Positions 32,467 to 44,326 of a stretch of DNA of 64,000 nucleotides are shown piece after piece. Source of the DNA: Catonia carolina (taxonomy: Eukaryota > Arthropoda > Insecta > Hemiptera > Achilidae); assembly GCA_035578175.1 (NCBI GenBank), contig JAQMRL010000003.1:90808469-90872468 (forward strand). The letters run 5' to 3'. Position numbers and translations under genes: made by a program. The notes below the pieces were generated by a model. It ran no database searches. It was given only the letters and a program-made list of their open reading frames with translations, and was not told the origin of the DNA. How positions within the stretch are numbered: position 1 is the stretch's first letter; each line of letters begins with the position of its first letter.

Positions 32467-34239
32467 CATATTAGTCTGATATGAAATTTGCATTTTACGT
32501 TCGGGTGGGCTAAAGCCCCACAAGATGAATCCCTGACTACATGCCTAGAATGCTGGATTAAACGGGGTAAAATTTTTACATACTAGCCGAGAATCTGTTG
32601 AGAGAAATTGACTTTGTTTATTTTAATACTAACCACCATGCAATTTTTAACAAAATGCTCTAATGAAGCATTTTTCATATAAATGAAAAATTCAATTTAG
32701 GTAGATACAAAAAAGTATAACAAGGTAGATAATATAACCTAGGTATAGTTAAGTAAAGAAGATATCGTTGAAGCTGCAAAAGTTTCTACTCCTTGGTTTT
32801 CAAAGTCGTCAAAAATTTGAAAACTGTCTCCTTGGTCAATTTGGAATTTTTACCTTTGAATATCTGCGTTATAATAACTTTTCAATAAATTGAGAATTTT
32901 TGTTATTTTGCTGTGTTATTCACAAAACCCACCTAAATATCATTAGAGATGTTACGTGTGGTTCGTAGTTTGAAGCACTTCTCAGAAATTTGGTTGAAGC
33001 AGCAGTACTTTATTTATGAGTAACCTTATTAAGCTGTTTAAATATAAGATTTCCATACTGTTAATGTTATTTATAAATTCATGATACAACTAACTGTTCT
33101 GAAATCGATATTGATAGCACTGATAAAAGGAGCGGACGCCAAAAATAGTTTAAATATCGGCAGTGATTAATTTCAATAACAGTAAATAATCAAAAAATAA
33201 ATTTTCAATAAAAAATTTAACATAAGTTATCGAAATAAGTTGCAGAGTGAAGTATAAAAGCCCTAAAAAGGAAATTATTTTTTTAACCAGTTAGATGAAA
33301 AGAAGGGGAGTGGGAATTTAGAATGCCACATTACTAATGGAAATGCGATTCTGAAAAATTATGGAAATGGGGAAACTCAGAGATAAATGTATACAACAAT
33401 AACATCTGCCCTACGACTAACGTTTTTATCAAAAACGAATAATCTATTAGGTACACAAAGAGGCGATAAAACATGCCCCGTTTGGTTATTGGACAACGCT
33501 AATTAATTGTGAAGAATATTTTATTTTAAAGTTACAGAAAATTGAATGTTCATATTCTGAATAAATTGATTATCCAATTCTACTTCAATCTGAACAGTAT
33601 TGTGACTACAATTTATTTAAAACCAACAAAAAGACTTTTGAATCAGTTATGAAATTATTCATGCTGCCTTAAAGTCTTAAAAGACTTAAAAAGCTTAAAT
33701 GAAAAAAATAGTTTTTCAAAACAGAAATTTAATCTTTCGATTTGTAGCACTAAACATTTTTTCGACAAAATTTTATTTTGAAGTCTTTATGTATGAGAGA
33801 ATTGCATAAGTAGTAAAAACGATTAAGTCACTACACGTAAAAATTTGTTTAAAATCTCGTAAGTTATCTTGTTTTTGACTTCGACCATTAAAAGACTAAA
33901 ACCTTGTTTTCACTCAGAATTAGAAAGACATAAAATTCTACAGAAATGAACATTATGAAGACTACAACTAATATACGCTCCATAAAAGAGAATGAAGCGA
34001 TGCTGGAATAGGCATCTCATATAAAACACCGTTGAGTATTTGTCGCAGTTTGATTTCCTCAATCAAGACAAAACACATTGCACAATAAAGTAACACAAAT
34101 AATGCAGGTTATAGTATTTTTTTTTCAGGAAAAGCCAAGAAAAATAATTATTTAGTTGAAAACACAAGTAATGAGTAAAATGTTGCGAGCAGTCTAATTG
34201 GGGCTTTGAACTTTCTTACTTCTTGGCTTCCCAAGCGAG
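32467..34239. other. AT-rich stretch, no gene seen
   Basis: No recognised feature. Confidence 0.55.
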
Positions 34240-34415
34240 TTTTTTTTTATGCTTAATTTGATTGTTATGCATATCACGATTGGATTGATTAAGGTGGTAA
34301 AGGGAAAAAAATAAAATTAATGATAAGATGATTCCCAGCAAGACCAGATTGGAAATTAAACCCTAGCAACGAATCTAGTTGCGCTGATCGCTAAAACATC
34401 GTGCCAGCCTTACGC
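34240..34415 (-). mobile_element. Decayed tRNA-derived SINE
   Basis: The minus strand begins GCGTAAGGC then A-box-like TGGCACGATGT, then a degenerate B box GGGTTTAATTTCC, an AT-rich body and a 9-nt poly-A tail (plus poly-T 34240-34248). The box spacing is tRNA-like. Heavily mutated, so moderate confidence. Confidence 0.5.
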
Positions 34416-35685
34416 TTTTGTAATTATTTCGTACTCCTAGAAATTGACATATCTTCTTAGAATTTAAGATGGAATCTTATGCCAGAGAAAATAATTTTCA
34501 TGGTTTACATCCTTGGTGTACATGTTTTCCTAATCCCGCTTCCCGCTGTATTAAAATCGAGGATATTTCCCTAACTTGTTTTGCAAGAAGTTCTAATAAT
34601 CAGTCGTAGATAAAAAAAATTATTAAGTATATTTTATGAGATTCCGAATTTCAGAAACGTATAATATGAATACTTTGATATTTGTGAATGTACTCAGATG
34701 ACTCGATTCGGTTAAAAACATTTTCTTATTCGTTCTTTGGTATGGGTGGAGGAGAAATTTCTAAATATTAATAGAAGCCTGCACTTTTCAATCAAATGTA
34801 TTACATCTTGATCGCTTGACAGCAAAGAAATCTTAACACTATTAATATATTTCCAGTGAGTAGTCAAAAGTTTTCAAACTGCATAACAGATTACAGCCGG
34901 AAATTCTTAAACACTTATAAGAATAGAAACGAAATAACTTTTAAGAAAGCGAAATGTTGACAAGTTCAATAATTGCATTCATAATATAGAACATATTTTT
35001 CAAAACCAAACTCTTATTTATTAAGTCGCTTTGCAAATTCCACAATGAATGTTTTGGCTTGTACCCAAGCGTAAACTTTAAAAAAAGTAGGTATTTAAAT
35101 AGGAATTTGAAAATACGAAGTAACAAACATAGAAGAATTATTGCGTACGAGCAAACACGTTCATTTATGGGCGTTATACCCACTTGTCAAGTTACCACTT
35201 CTGGAAAATTAGATCTTAACGTACTTCAGTTTCATTTCATACTTCAAACAAAGCAAGAATATCGTTGTGTGTATTTTTTAATGTTACTTCCAACGTACTT
35301 ATAAAATTTAATTCATTTACAAAAGTTTAATTCATTAATATGAATGTAAACGTTGAAAAGCAAGAGCTTTTTTTAAGAAGTTGGTAAACAATTTAAACAT
35401 CTACCAGTCATGCAAAATTAAACAGCTACTGAAGAAAACAACATTAAGCAAAATTCTGCATTTATTTCATTGACTTATTAATAGTTCGATCAAAATATAA
35501 CCTCAAATAAATAATCTAAAACTTCTTCCATGGTCAAAAATGATTTGAAATAAAACAACATATAAAAAGTCATTTAAAAATCTGAAATTTATTAGAATCC
35601 AAAATAATACTGCAAAAACATTCACATAGAATAACTGTTTGTTAAAATCTAGACAGCTTTTGTTTAAAAATTTGTTTCAACTAAC
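34416..35685. other. AT-rich stretch, no gene seen
   Basis: Opposed frames of 80-81 codons at 34941-35304 have no recognisable motif. Nothing else found. Confidence 0.5.
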
Positions 35686-35850
35686 GGGTGATTCAAAAAG
35701 AGCGCCGGTTTTTAAACGGCTGGTAAATTTTTGTTTATCGGTTGGCAACATTGTTAGACCTCATTTCTATTTCGGAGAACATTCCGATTGACGATTCAGT
35801 TGTAGTTTCTCTTGTTCGCAGTGTAGTACTCTCGCAGTCTGTGTCTAACC

Positions 35851-36327
35851 ATGGAGAAGTTTACTATTGCACAACGAGTGTTAATCGTCAAAACATTTTA
35901 CCAGAGTGGAGAGAGTTATGCGGCTACTGTCAGGCGACTTCGCGGTACTCTAGGACGTAATGAAGCACCGAATGAATCAACAGTTCGCAGGCTCATGAAA
36001 AAGTTTTTTGAGACGGGTTCAACAGTCGACCTTAAAAGTTCTGGACGTCGTCGTTCTGGCCGAACTGAGCAGAACGTTGCGTTGGTTCGTGACAGTGTGG
36101 CTGTTAGCCCAGCAAAATCAATACGTCGCCGTTCTCAACAATTGGGTTTACGATGTTCTTCTGTACGGAGAATTCTTCGGTACGATCTCCAATATCACCC
36201 GTATAAAATTCAGTTGACGCAACATTTGAAAGTGGCAGACCACCAGAAGAGACGACAATTTGTTGACTGGGTATTGAGAAAACGGCAGGATGATGACACC
36301 TTCGCAAACAAAATTGACGCCTTGTGA
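35851..36327 (+). pseudogene. Transposase N-terminal half (paired helix-turn-helix)
   Basis: 158-codon open frame starting MEKFTIAQRVLIVKTFYQSG, with the ESTVRRLMKKFFETGS motif of the first helix-turn-helix (about residues 5-60) and a second DNA-binding segment around SPAKSIRRRSQQLGLRCSS and VRRILRYDLQYHPYK (about residues 85-125). The arrangement is typical of insect IS630/Tc1/mariner transposases with a DUF4817-like head. The frame runs through the deletion junction near 36297 into out-of-frame sequence and stops. No catalytic D residues remain. The start follows the upstream flank within the terminal region, as in intact relatives. Confidence 0.8.
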
Positions 36328-36532
36328 CTTTCATCTTTGGGGTCATCTGAAGTCATTGGTGTATGCCAATAAACCCCGAAACATCAATGACTTGAAGGAG
36401 GAAATTCGACGGGTTATCGGTCAAATGGAAGTTGAAACTTGTCGTGCAGTAATATCCAATTTCATGGACAGAGTTGATGCGTGCCAGCGCAGTAGAGGAG
36501 GACATATGCATGACATCATTTTTCATACATGA
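36299..36532 (+). pseudogene. Transposase C-terminal part after the deletion
   Basis: In a different frame from the N-terminal half: LTPCDFHLWGHLKSLVYANK, then NDLKEEIRRVIGQMEVET and a tail RSRGGHMHDIIFHT. PCDFHLWG contains the last catalytic Asp of the D,D-x-D triad, and the remainder is the conserved C-terminus of the same transposase family. About 120-150 residues including the first two acidic residues are deleted, by comparison with the usual length of the family. Confidence 0.75.
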
Positions 36533-36637
36533 AATCGGAAGGTAAGATGAACTTGTTGATGTATTTATTTTCAGTTTTTCAATAAAATAAATCTCTTAAT
36601 TTGATATATCAAAACCGGCGCTTTTTTTGAATCACCC

Positions 36638-39600
36638 TATACGTACAAAAAGTAGGTCGTACAAATATGAGCTTAGATTGAAATTATCCTTATGGGCTAT
36701 AAATAATAGTTAAAACACGTTAAAGAATCAACAATATGAGCAAATCCTAAATTTACAAACAGTATTTTGACTAAAACAGACCAAGTTTGTCCAAGCTAGA
36801 AATTAACGTATTCACATAATTGTTTTTACTAAGAAACTTCAGTAATATTTTGACTCTGTTAACCTACAAAACAATTTTTATTTCTAATAATGAAATCCTT
36901 AGTACAAATCAATAAAGTGTTACTCATTTTATGCGCTATGATCTAAGAACCTGTTATACTTGAATATACGCATTTTACTATTTTAAACATCAATTTTAAG
37001 AAGTTTAAACCTAATTTAAATTATACCAGGCAAATCTCATCGGTAATGAGGAATAATGAATCAATACCACTTTTATACATACCTTTATATATATTATTTA
37101 TACATACGCAAATAATTCAAAAAATTGGCAATAAGTTTAACAAAATTAATGGGGAATCAGGAGAAAAGTAATATGTAAAACATTCCGTGATCTGCAATCA
37201 TCTAATATACTTTAACAAAAAAAGAACTAAATTACTGACACGAAGTTACAACGTAGGTTTAGAAACAAGTAGTCTTATATAATTAAGTAAAATATTTACA
37301 CATATGAAATAAGTGTGTTTTTAAATTATTTATTATTTAAATCGTTCATTTCAGAAAGCCCATACGTCAAAAATTCTAACTTTTGGAAAAATTAAAAACT
37401 GGTAATTTACTACGTTTCAATAAAAAACCAATATTAAAATATATAGTTTGTCCAGTGGCTTGTCCCTTTTGAAAGTTCAAAGTTCACTTTGACAATTAAT
37501 TAACGTAAATCAATGTTTACTTTGATTTATCAATTTTGAATGGAAATGTGCGTATAATTTGCTAATACTTGAATTTACTGTGTCTAAGTTAGAGGTTTAA
37601 GTGTATGATGAGAGTTTCGTACGTAGACTACATGTGGGACTACATGTGGTAAACCGTGGTTTTTTTTCAAAGTTCGTACACTGTTAACATCTGATGTTTT
37701 CGCTCAATCATAGATCAAAGGTCCATTTACATGCAAATAGTGTCATTGATTATGAGTAGAGAAGAAGAAAGAATGTTGATCAGTTAACCTAAAAAGTTTA
37801 AGTTATCGTCATCATCTCCAGCTTTAACAACTTTGTGTTTCACTTTCAAGATGTTGATTCACAGTTCATCAAGTTTAATTTTGTACACATATATACACAT
37901 ATTTTTTCTTTACATTTAGTCTTGTTGAAACACACTACTGAGTGTGGTTTTTATTTTAATTCTAAGGATATTACTCAGATTTTCTCGTCTTTGCTTAAAG
38001 ATTTTTGTATTATTTATCAACTTTTTGTAAAAGAAATACACTGTTACAAAAAAGAGTTTACCTAAAAGGTAAACAAAAGGAAATATTAGTCATTGCACTG
38101 GCACGTTCAAGGAAATCTACACGAAAATATTATTGAAACATATAATTCATTATTACAATGTATTAAGACTGGGTATTACTTAAATACTGTTATTTCAACT
38201 GGAAAATCTACAAAATGTTATTATATATATATAGAATGTATGATTTTTAAGTACAGTAACATATGAAGTTGATATAAATTTGAAACCGTAAAAAGCAAAA
38301 CGCGAAAGACCAAGAACTAAATTGAGATTTATTAGTAACAATATTAAAGTTAGTGGTACTGTGTACGGTAGAAAGATTGCAGGGTTGAATTTTCCCTCCC
38401 TTTCGTTCCATTCCTTCACCGCTCCTATTCCTTCACTGTCGTCTTTTGTATTAAGGTGAAGGAAATACTGCATAGGATACACAAGAAACACCCATAAGTT
38501 TTTAAGCACATAACGGGCAAACTTGTTTTCCTTGCGACTATTTCACCTTGCCTTTCTAATTTAAGATGAAGGTGTTTCAACATAAGAAACTAGTGTTATG
38601 CCACACGAAAACTCTGTACCTTTCTTCAATTTGACGTAAATGGAATTTCAAGCCATGTACATGTATTATATTATACGTACAATATTATAAGGTACACTGA
38701 ACCATTTAATACTGGAATATTTTACTCACTTGGGTTATACAACAAGGGGCACGTATTATCTAGATACAGCTATTTTAATTTAAGTACATATTTCAGCTGC
38801 TAACATCAAAATTATTAGTTCCTTAATTATCTTTCTTCGTCGTCTTCTTTAACAGAAACCATGTTTCTTTATAAATTTAATAAAACTTTTCTTAAGATAC
38901 CGACATTCAAGACATAAAAATGTATCATTAAAGAAAAAATTAATATAACCAAATAACAATACCAGTGACTTAAATTAAAATTAGAAAACTAAACAGCCCA
39001 CAATCTACGTTCTAAACTTTCCATATTTGCCAAGTAACCCAAATCGTTGGCTCCATGGAAGGTGGAGCAGTGATTTAGAATAAATTTTACAAGCCACCAT
39101 ACGTTTTTATTTTTCTTATAACCATATAAAACTTATTTAACTAATTTAATATATAATATTTTGCACATCAATTTTATCAATGCCATGGCATTTAAACGGA
39201 AAGGAGCTGCTAGTGAGTGGCATTCACCTCAAAAGTGGTAAAGTGATTTTTAATAAGCTGCAAATATATCTGCAGGTTGTGCAGAGCTGTCGATTTAATA
39301 AAATGAAGTGAAGAACAGCATATAACAAAATTAATTAATTTCAACAACAACATCATGGTTAAACACCCTTCATCAGAACAAATATTATCACTACATTGAA
39401 TAACAATAAATTGTTTGAACAAGAAACTACTTAAAGAGTTAGTACATCAGTAAGATTATCACAATATTTAAAATATCATGTTAATTTTGAAGACAATAAC
39501 GTAAAGCCTATGGCAAGATAAATGCCTAGTGTGAAACAATTACATAAATAAAAAGTCTGGAGTTAATAACTATCTTAAAATGTTATAATTAACCTTCATT

Positions 39601-40159
39601 ATCAAAAAATTTGGAGTACAATTTATTTAAATATAAAGATAAAAAATATATATTTAAACTTATATGAATCTTAACTCTTTGATGACAATGAAAGAAATAA
39701 CACTACAAAATTCAAGTACTTTTAATCTAAAGTCTTCAGTAAAATTACAAGTGCCTTTAACTAAATTTATAATTTAACCTTTAAAAAGTTTTAAAAAGGC
39801 CCTTTGTGAATGAAGTTACTCAGTCGACATTTTCAACATATATTATAGCTGACTAAACCTTTATCCGATTCCCTCAGTAAAAGGGCTAAGAAGAAGAACT
39901 ATATAACAAAATAAGAAGACTAAAACGAACATAGAGTTTTGGTTTACTATATTTGGTACAAGAAACAGCAAGCTTAAATTAATAATGTCTATGGATATTT
40001 TATTTTACTTTTGTCAAAAAAGATCACGTTCTTTTTTCTGCCTTATATTATTCGTATGTAGCCTATACTTAGAAATGTTAAATAAAAGTATAAAATATAT
40101 TGCAGTTCTTGAAAGAGCTGATAAAGATTTTTATCGATAAAACAAGTTTAGTGTGCCAT
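36638..40159. other. Long AT-rich stretch, no gene seen
   Basis: About 3.5 kb with no recognised gene. A tandem duplication of GACTACATGTGG occurs at about 37626-37650. The 104-codon minus-strand frame at 38195-38509 is the longest but lacks motifs and looks fortuitous. Confidence 0.5.
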
Positions 40160-40340
40160 CCATAGTCAGTCCGTTGGCGTAATGGTTAGCGTAACTGGCT
40201 TTAACGCCGGGGCCCGGGGTTCAATTCCCGGTCAGGTCTGGCATTTTTTGATCACTCATCTTCATCTGTCATCTTTCTCGGCATCTGCATTAGCAGTAAT
40301 TGCAAAACGATCAGATGTAAAATAAAAAATATTGTGTACA
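40160..40340 (+). mobile_element. tRNA-derived SINE
   Basis: A perfect A box TGGCGTAATGG (40175-40185) and a perfect B box GGTTCAATTCC (40218-40228) with tRNA-like spacing. A GC-rich anticodon-arm region lies between them, and then a non-tRNA body (GGCATTTTTTGATCACTCAT, TCATCTGTCATC, GGCATCTGC) that recurs in the fragment at 32399-32466 and partly near 45195-45230. Acceptor ends AGTCCGT and TCAGGTC do not pair, so it is not a functional tRNA. The right boundary is uncertain. Confidence 0.75.
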
Positions 40341-40449
40341 AGCAGTTGTTTTCTGAATAGTATTTTGTTTTATAAATAAATACTAGATAGTTACGGTATA
40401 CTTAGATGGTTGGGTTTCAGTTAATTATACCCATTAACATTATAGGTAT

Positions 40450-40581
40450 TAAGCCCAGCGCGCGGCAGTTGAGGCGGAGGCATCTGCCGTGACGGTACAG
40501 AATAGCATCATCGGCAAACAGTCCGAATTGGATTGAATCACGGACAGGAAAATCGAAGGTGTACATAAGATAGAGGATGTC
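40450..40581 (-). pseudogene. Jockey-like RT catalytic-core fragment
   Basis: The minus strand reads DILYLMYTFDFP, then RDSIQFGL and FADDAILYR (FADD codons at plus 40507-40518). This is the LYLxYTxDxP...FADDTAIL pattern of reverse transcriptase motif C in the Jockey clade, here with the catalytic aspartates intact. The upstream reading is frame-shifted and nothing longer survives, so it is a short dissected fragment. Confidence 0.65.
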
Positions 40582-40599
40582 TCACGAACCAGAATCCTA

Positions 40600-41481
40600 T
40601 TTCCTATTTAAACTATAAAATTCCCCCTAAATTTCTTGAGGTTGCAATTATTCTGTTATATTGTTCCCCGAGCGACCAGGTGTTCCTAAACACGATGTCG
40701 CCATCATAGGGCTTCTTGGCCCTCTCAACCAGGATTCAGGATTCAGGATTACCCATTTAGGAGTGAGTCTGTACAAGACTCAGTTGGCCTGAGTCTGTAC
40801 AAGGCTAAACCTTATTTACACGACATACATACCATACTCATTTCACTGAGTTGTGCGGTTACTTATTGTTTCTAAATTGAACAGATCGAAACGTTTACAC
40901 ATTACGGATAAAAAAATAAATGTTTAATTGAATGCTGAAGAAAATTGTGCAAGTTAACAAACTTATTGGAGTAAGTATACAAAAAATTTAATTTTTAATT
41001 TTTAAGTTATTGTGTAAAAAATTGGTAATAGGGTTAATATTGAGTCAATATTCATGCATTTGTCCTATATTTCTTTTGCGGGTCTCTTGTAGGCTTCACA
41101 AAACAAAGGATGAGCAGTAGGTAAATTTCTTTTACGTTCGGCAGAATTCAACACCCAAATCCCTAGTGACTTACTCAAAATATTGCAACCAATACATTTT
41201 CAAGGCTATTTTTCGTTAACTATTTTACCTAAATAATTTAACCCGATGTCTCTATTTCTTAAACGAAACTTGATACCCAGATGTCATGCCATGGATATTA
41301 CCTTCAGGTTGTTTGATTAAAAAAGTGAACATTAAAATAACTCGTCGTTAGCTCGGGATTCGAATAATCCAATTCAGAATTTAACAGCCACAATCAGTTA
41401 CAAGCTTTCAATGCATTAATTATTGGTGTTTTCAATTGCATTAACCATTCGGGGAACTAAAATGGTCTGAAATCACAGTAA

Positions 41482-41516
<35 letters not shown>

Positions 41517-42055
41517 ACAATTAACAATGCAACACTAATCGGAATGCTATTCACAACCGACTGGTATTTTAGTTATGATGTTAACACTACACAAAAACAC
41601 ACAAAATCGAAACCATATTATAATGAAAAGAGTAATCTTTGAAATAAATTATTCACTGTAACTCTTTGTACCCTACAATATGTAAAACCACTCACACAAA
41701 ACATAGTATACCTGCATCTTAAATGTAATCATTTAAATTAACTTTATATTGTACAAGAATCTCAATCCAATGTAACGCCTGGTTTAGGAAATCCATTGAC
41801 AGCACACTTTCGTCTCTTTTAAACTTTGGTCAAAACGATTCTTTAAAGCGGTTGAACGGTTGATTGGTGAGCATTCAACCTAAACTGAAAGGTAGGAATT
41901 TTATTCTCACCTAACGCAACAAAACCCCGTAGAATAAGAGTAGTAGGGCTGCTGGAAACACGTCTTCAATCGACAATATAAAATTGATTTTTATTTTCTT
42001 TAAATATATTTATATTTATTTTTTCATTAATATTATTTATTTTGTTTTTAATTTT
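40600..42055. other. Spacer with small tandem repeats and a microsatellite
   Basis: Holds three tandem copies of AGGATTC around 40732-40752, a nearby doublet of GAGTCTGTACAAG (about 40763 and 40790), and the (TA)n(GA)n microsatellite described separately. No gene seen. Confidence 0.5.
41482..41517. repeat. (TA)n(GA)n compound microsatellite
   Basis: About 23 bp of alternating TA followed directly by about 13 bp of GA dinucleotides. Confidence 0.9.
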
Positions 42056-42068
42056 AATTTAAAACCAT

Positions 42069-42458
42069 GCCCATAACAGACAGTTGGAGTGTTAAATTAT
42101 TTGCACTCTATCTGCTAGTTCAAAGGCTACAAAAAACAGTTCTGTTTCTTATCACGTGGTCAGGCAATTATATGACTGAACTATTTAAGAACAGAACAGG
42201 TAAAGGTGGAAAAGAAACTAGTCAGAGTTATCTTCTCTGAAAGTAATGAATTTCATTACCCAGCCAGACTCAGGTGAATGAAGTGAAGGTGTCATTTGCA
42301 GGGTGCAAAGTAGATACTTTTCAGAGGGCCTGTGATAAGCACAGGCCACTTTTGTACTCAGTGAGGAAGGCAACAGTAAACCATATCACTTCTCGTTTTA
42401 CTTAGTAAAACCTCTAGAGGTTCAAACCAGCCTTCTGGCTGTTGATCTAAACAACAAC
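42069..42458 (+). mobile_element. (AAC)n-tailed SINE, copy B
   Basis: Same family as 26112-26510, about 390 bp from GCCCATAACAGACAG to GCTGTTGATCTAAACAAC. The perfect 13-bp target duplication AATTTAAAACCAT flanks it (42056-42068 and 42459-42471). It shares the CCTCTAGAGG palindrome and GGTTCAAACC near the 3' end. Confidence 0.85.
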
Positions 42459-42471
42459 AATTTAAAACCAT

Positions 42472-43668
42472 TCGTACCACCGTTGAAGTGTGCTCGTTTC
42501 ATTAGATTTCATGCTAGAGGCTCCAGGTATGATTCTCGGTCCAAAGGGGCTTAATTCAGAGGCCTATTATTTATTAATTTAACCTCATTGTAATATATAA
42601 TAATTTATTTCTATATAATTTAGAGGCCTAAAGTAGATAATAATTTGTATCGAAAAAAGTTGTAAAACAGTCGGACAAAATTACAGATTTTACATTAATT
42701 TTTAATTGTAGTTACTAAAAACTTAGACAGACGTCTGACTTGGCGCATGAAACGTAAATGATTAATGATAGACTTAACCAAATTGACCGACTTCTTTCTA
42801 AACGATCTATATTATCATAAGGCTGTAAATTTCTTATATTAAAGACTTTACTGAAGTCAGCTTGGGCGTATTGTAGTCAGATCTACGGCTCACCAAAAAT
42901 TCCATTAATGTACGAATTCATGGATTCCAGTACTAATTTCCAAGGTTAATTGCTGAAGGTCCATGTTACGTAACGTACAAATCTTTACACTCAACCTTCA
43001 TGTTCCGTACATCAGCAAAATATTTATAAAGTTTTACTAACGATTGAAATATATACTAGATTCAAACGAAAATCTATCATTTTGGTAGCTAAACTCTGAT
43101 CACTTGCCAGAGAATCCACCACAAAGAATAAAACGACGCTTGAGTAAAAATATGTTAGCCTTTAGCCAATCCATTATAAATGGTAATTAAGTAACAATCG
43201 AAATTAGTATATTTTATAGGATAAGTAATTTATCACAATAAAATTTCTTTTCATTTTTGAACACTGGTATTGGGTGGTGAGCTCTTTAGTAAGTAATTTA
43301 AAATTATTATTTTTGTAATTTTATTATCTGTTTTACTGGTTGTAGACATAATTATGGAAATCAAATATGTACAATGCATTGGATTAATATAACCATCTTT
43401 GGTTGATATTTAGAGTAAATTTTACTGTAATTTTCATTGTAGTACGAATTTAATAATAATAAATAAAAGAATCAAACCAATGTTTTTAAAATGGTGTATT
43501 GAACAATAGTAAACGTAGGATTTTTGTTTATGGAAAGGGTTAATTTGTTAAAAAAAATTTTGACAGGTATGACAAATTTTACGTAAGCGACAAATGGATA
43601 TTTAGATTTAAATTGGCTTGACAAGTGTACTTTTGTACAGACAAAATAGAGCAACATTGAACAAACAG
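42472..43668. other. AT-rich stretch, no gene seen
   Basis: No gene. A possible degenerate B-box-like TATGATTCTCGGTCC near 42530 was not convincing as a SINE. Confidence 0.5.
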
Positions 43669-43870
43669 AGATAGAGTGGGGTGAAAAGTGGGTAACGGGG
43701 TGAAGGGCTGGGTGAGAACAAGGTAAAGGGAAGAGTAGTGATAGGGTGTATGAGAGGAGGAGAGGTAGAAGAGAGAAGGAGATAAAGATGGAGTGAGTGA
43801 GTTACTAAATGGGAATAGAATAATATGAGATAACAGTGAGGTTAGAATACGGAAAAGGGGTAGTCCTGCG
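43669..43870 (+). repeat. Purine-rich tract with a G-quadruplex motif
   Basis: About 200 bp in which the plus strand is strongly biased to G and A (GAGAGGAGGAGAGGTAGAAG and similar), embedded in AT-rich DNA. At 43690-43712 the runs GGG-TAAC-GGGG-TGAA-GGG-CT-GGG satisfy the canonical four-run G-quadruplex pattern. The 120-codon minus-strand frame across it is low-complexity S/P/L and is not treated as a gene. Confidence 0.75.
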
Positions 43871-44326
43871 AGGTAGCTTAGTTTGATTAACGCTTGGCAA
43901 CTTGGGTAAGGGATCTGCGAGCCGCGACCAAGTTCTGACATTACAAGGGAGATTAATTCACTTTCTGGCCGGACATTTCAACTTTTCATCAAACAAGCAT
44001 ATCCATTTTAAGTATTCTATAACAACACGGCTGTGAAAGCACTTATACAGTTTACCAAAACAATCTAGGAAATTTAATTATGAATGTAATGTCCTTTCGT
44101 AACTAATTGTATACTCCTAATAATTAAATTCAAAACTTAACTCATAACATTCATTAAACTTATAAGTACACGAATTATTGTTATGATTAAAAATAGTTAT
44201 TCAAACTTCAACTATTTCAGAAAGTGCGTCACGCGGTATTAGAATGGAAAATTTAGCTATTTATCCTAAATATCCACAAAGTTTCATTTGGAGAAAGATA
44301 AGATGACTAAATTTTCCCAAATAGTT
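43871..44326. other. Spacer, no gene seen
   Basis: A slightly GC-richer patch at 43880-43975 (GCGAGCCGCGACC, TCTGGCCGGAC) without recognised identity. The rest is AT-rich. Confidence 0.4.

Larger units (their letters stand above)
35686..36637 (+). mobile_element. Internally deleted Tc1/mariner-type transposon
   Basis: 952-bp element with 29-bp terminal inverted repeats, GGGTGATTCAAAAAGAGCGC at the left (35686-35714) and its complement at the right (36609-36637), two mismatches. TA occurs within two to three bases of each end. It encodes the N- and C-terminal parts of a transposase but lacks the catalytic core, so it is a deletion derivative of a roughly twice longer parent. Confidence 0.8.

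Noticed and set aside
38195..38509. 104-codon minus-strand ORF
   Set aside because: No recognisable motif, AT-driven composition, no splice or promoter context; likely chance.
40160..40240. Functional tRNA gene
   Set aside because: A and B boxes are perfect, but the acceptor stem does not pair and a related SINE body follows, so it is a SINE head.
42500..42560. tRNA-like segment downstream of the SINE
   Set aside because: TATGATTCTCGGTCC resembles a degenerate B box but lacks an A box and a boundary.
43579..43941. 120-codon minus-strand ORF
   Set aside because: Low-complexity S/P/L translation of the purine-rich tract; no domain and no gene context.
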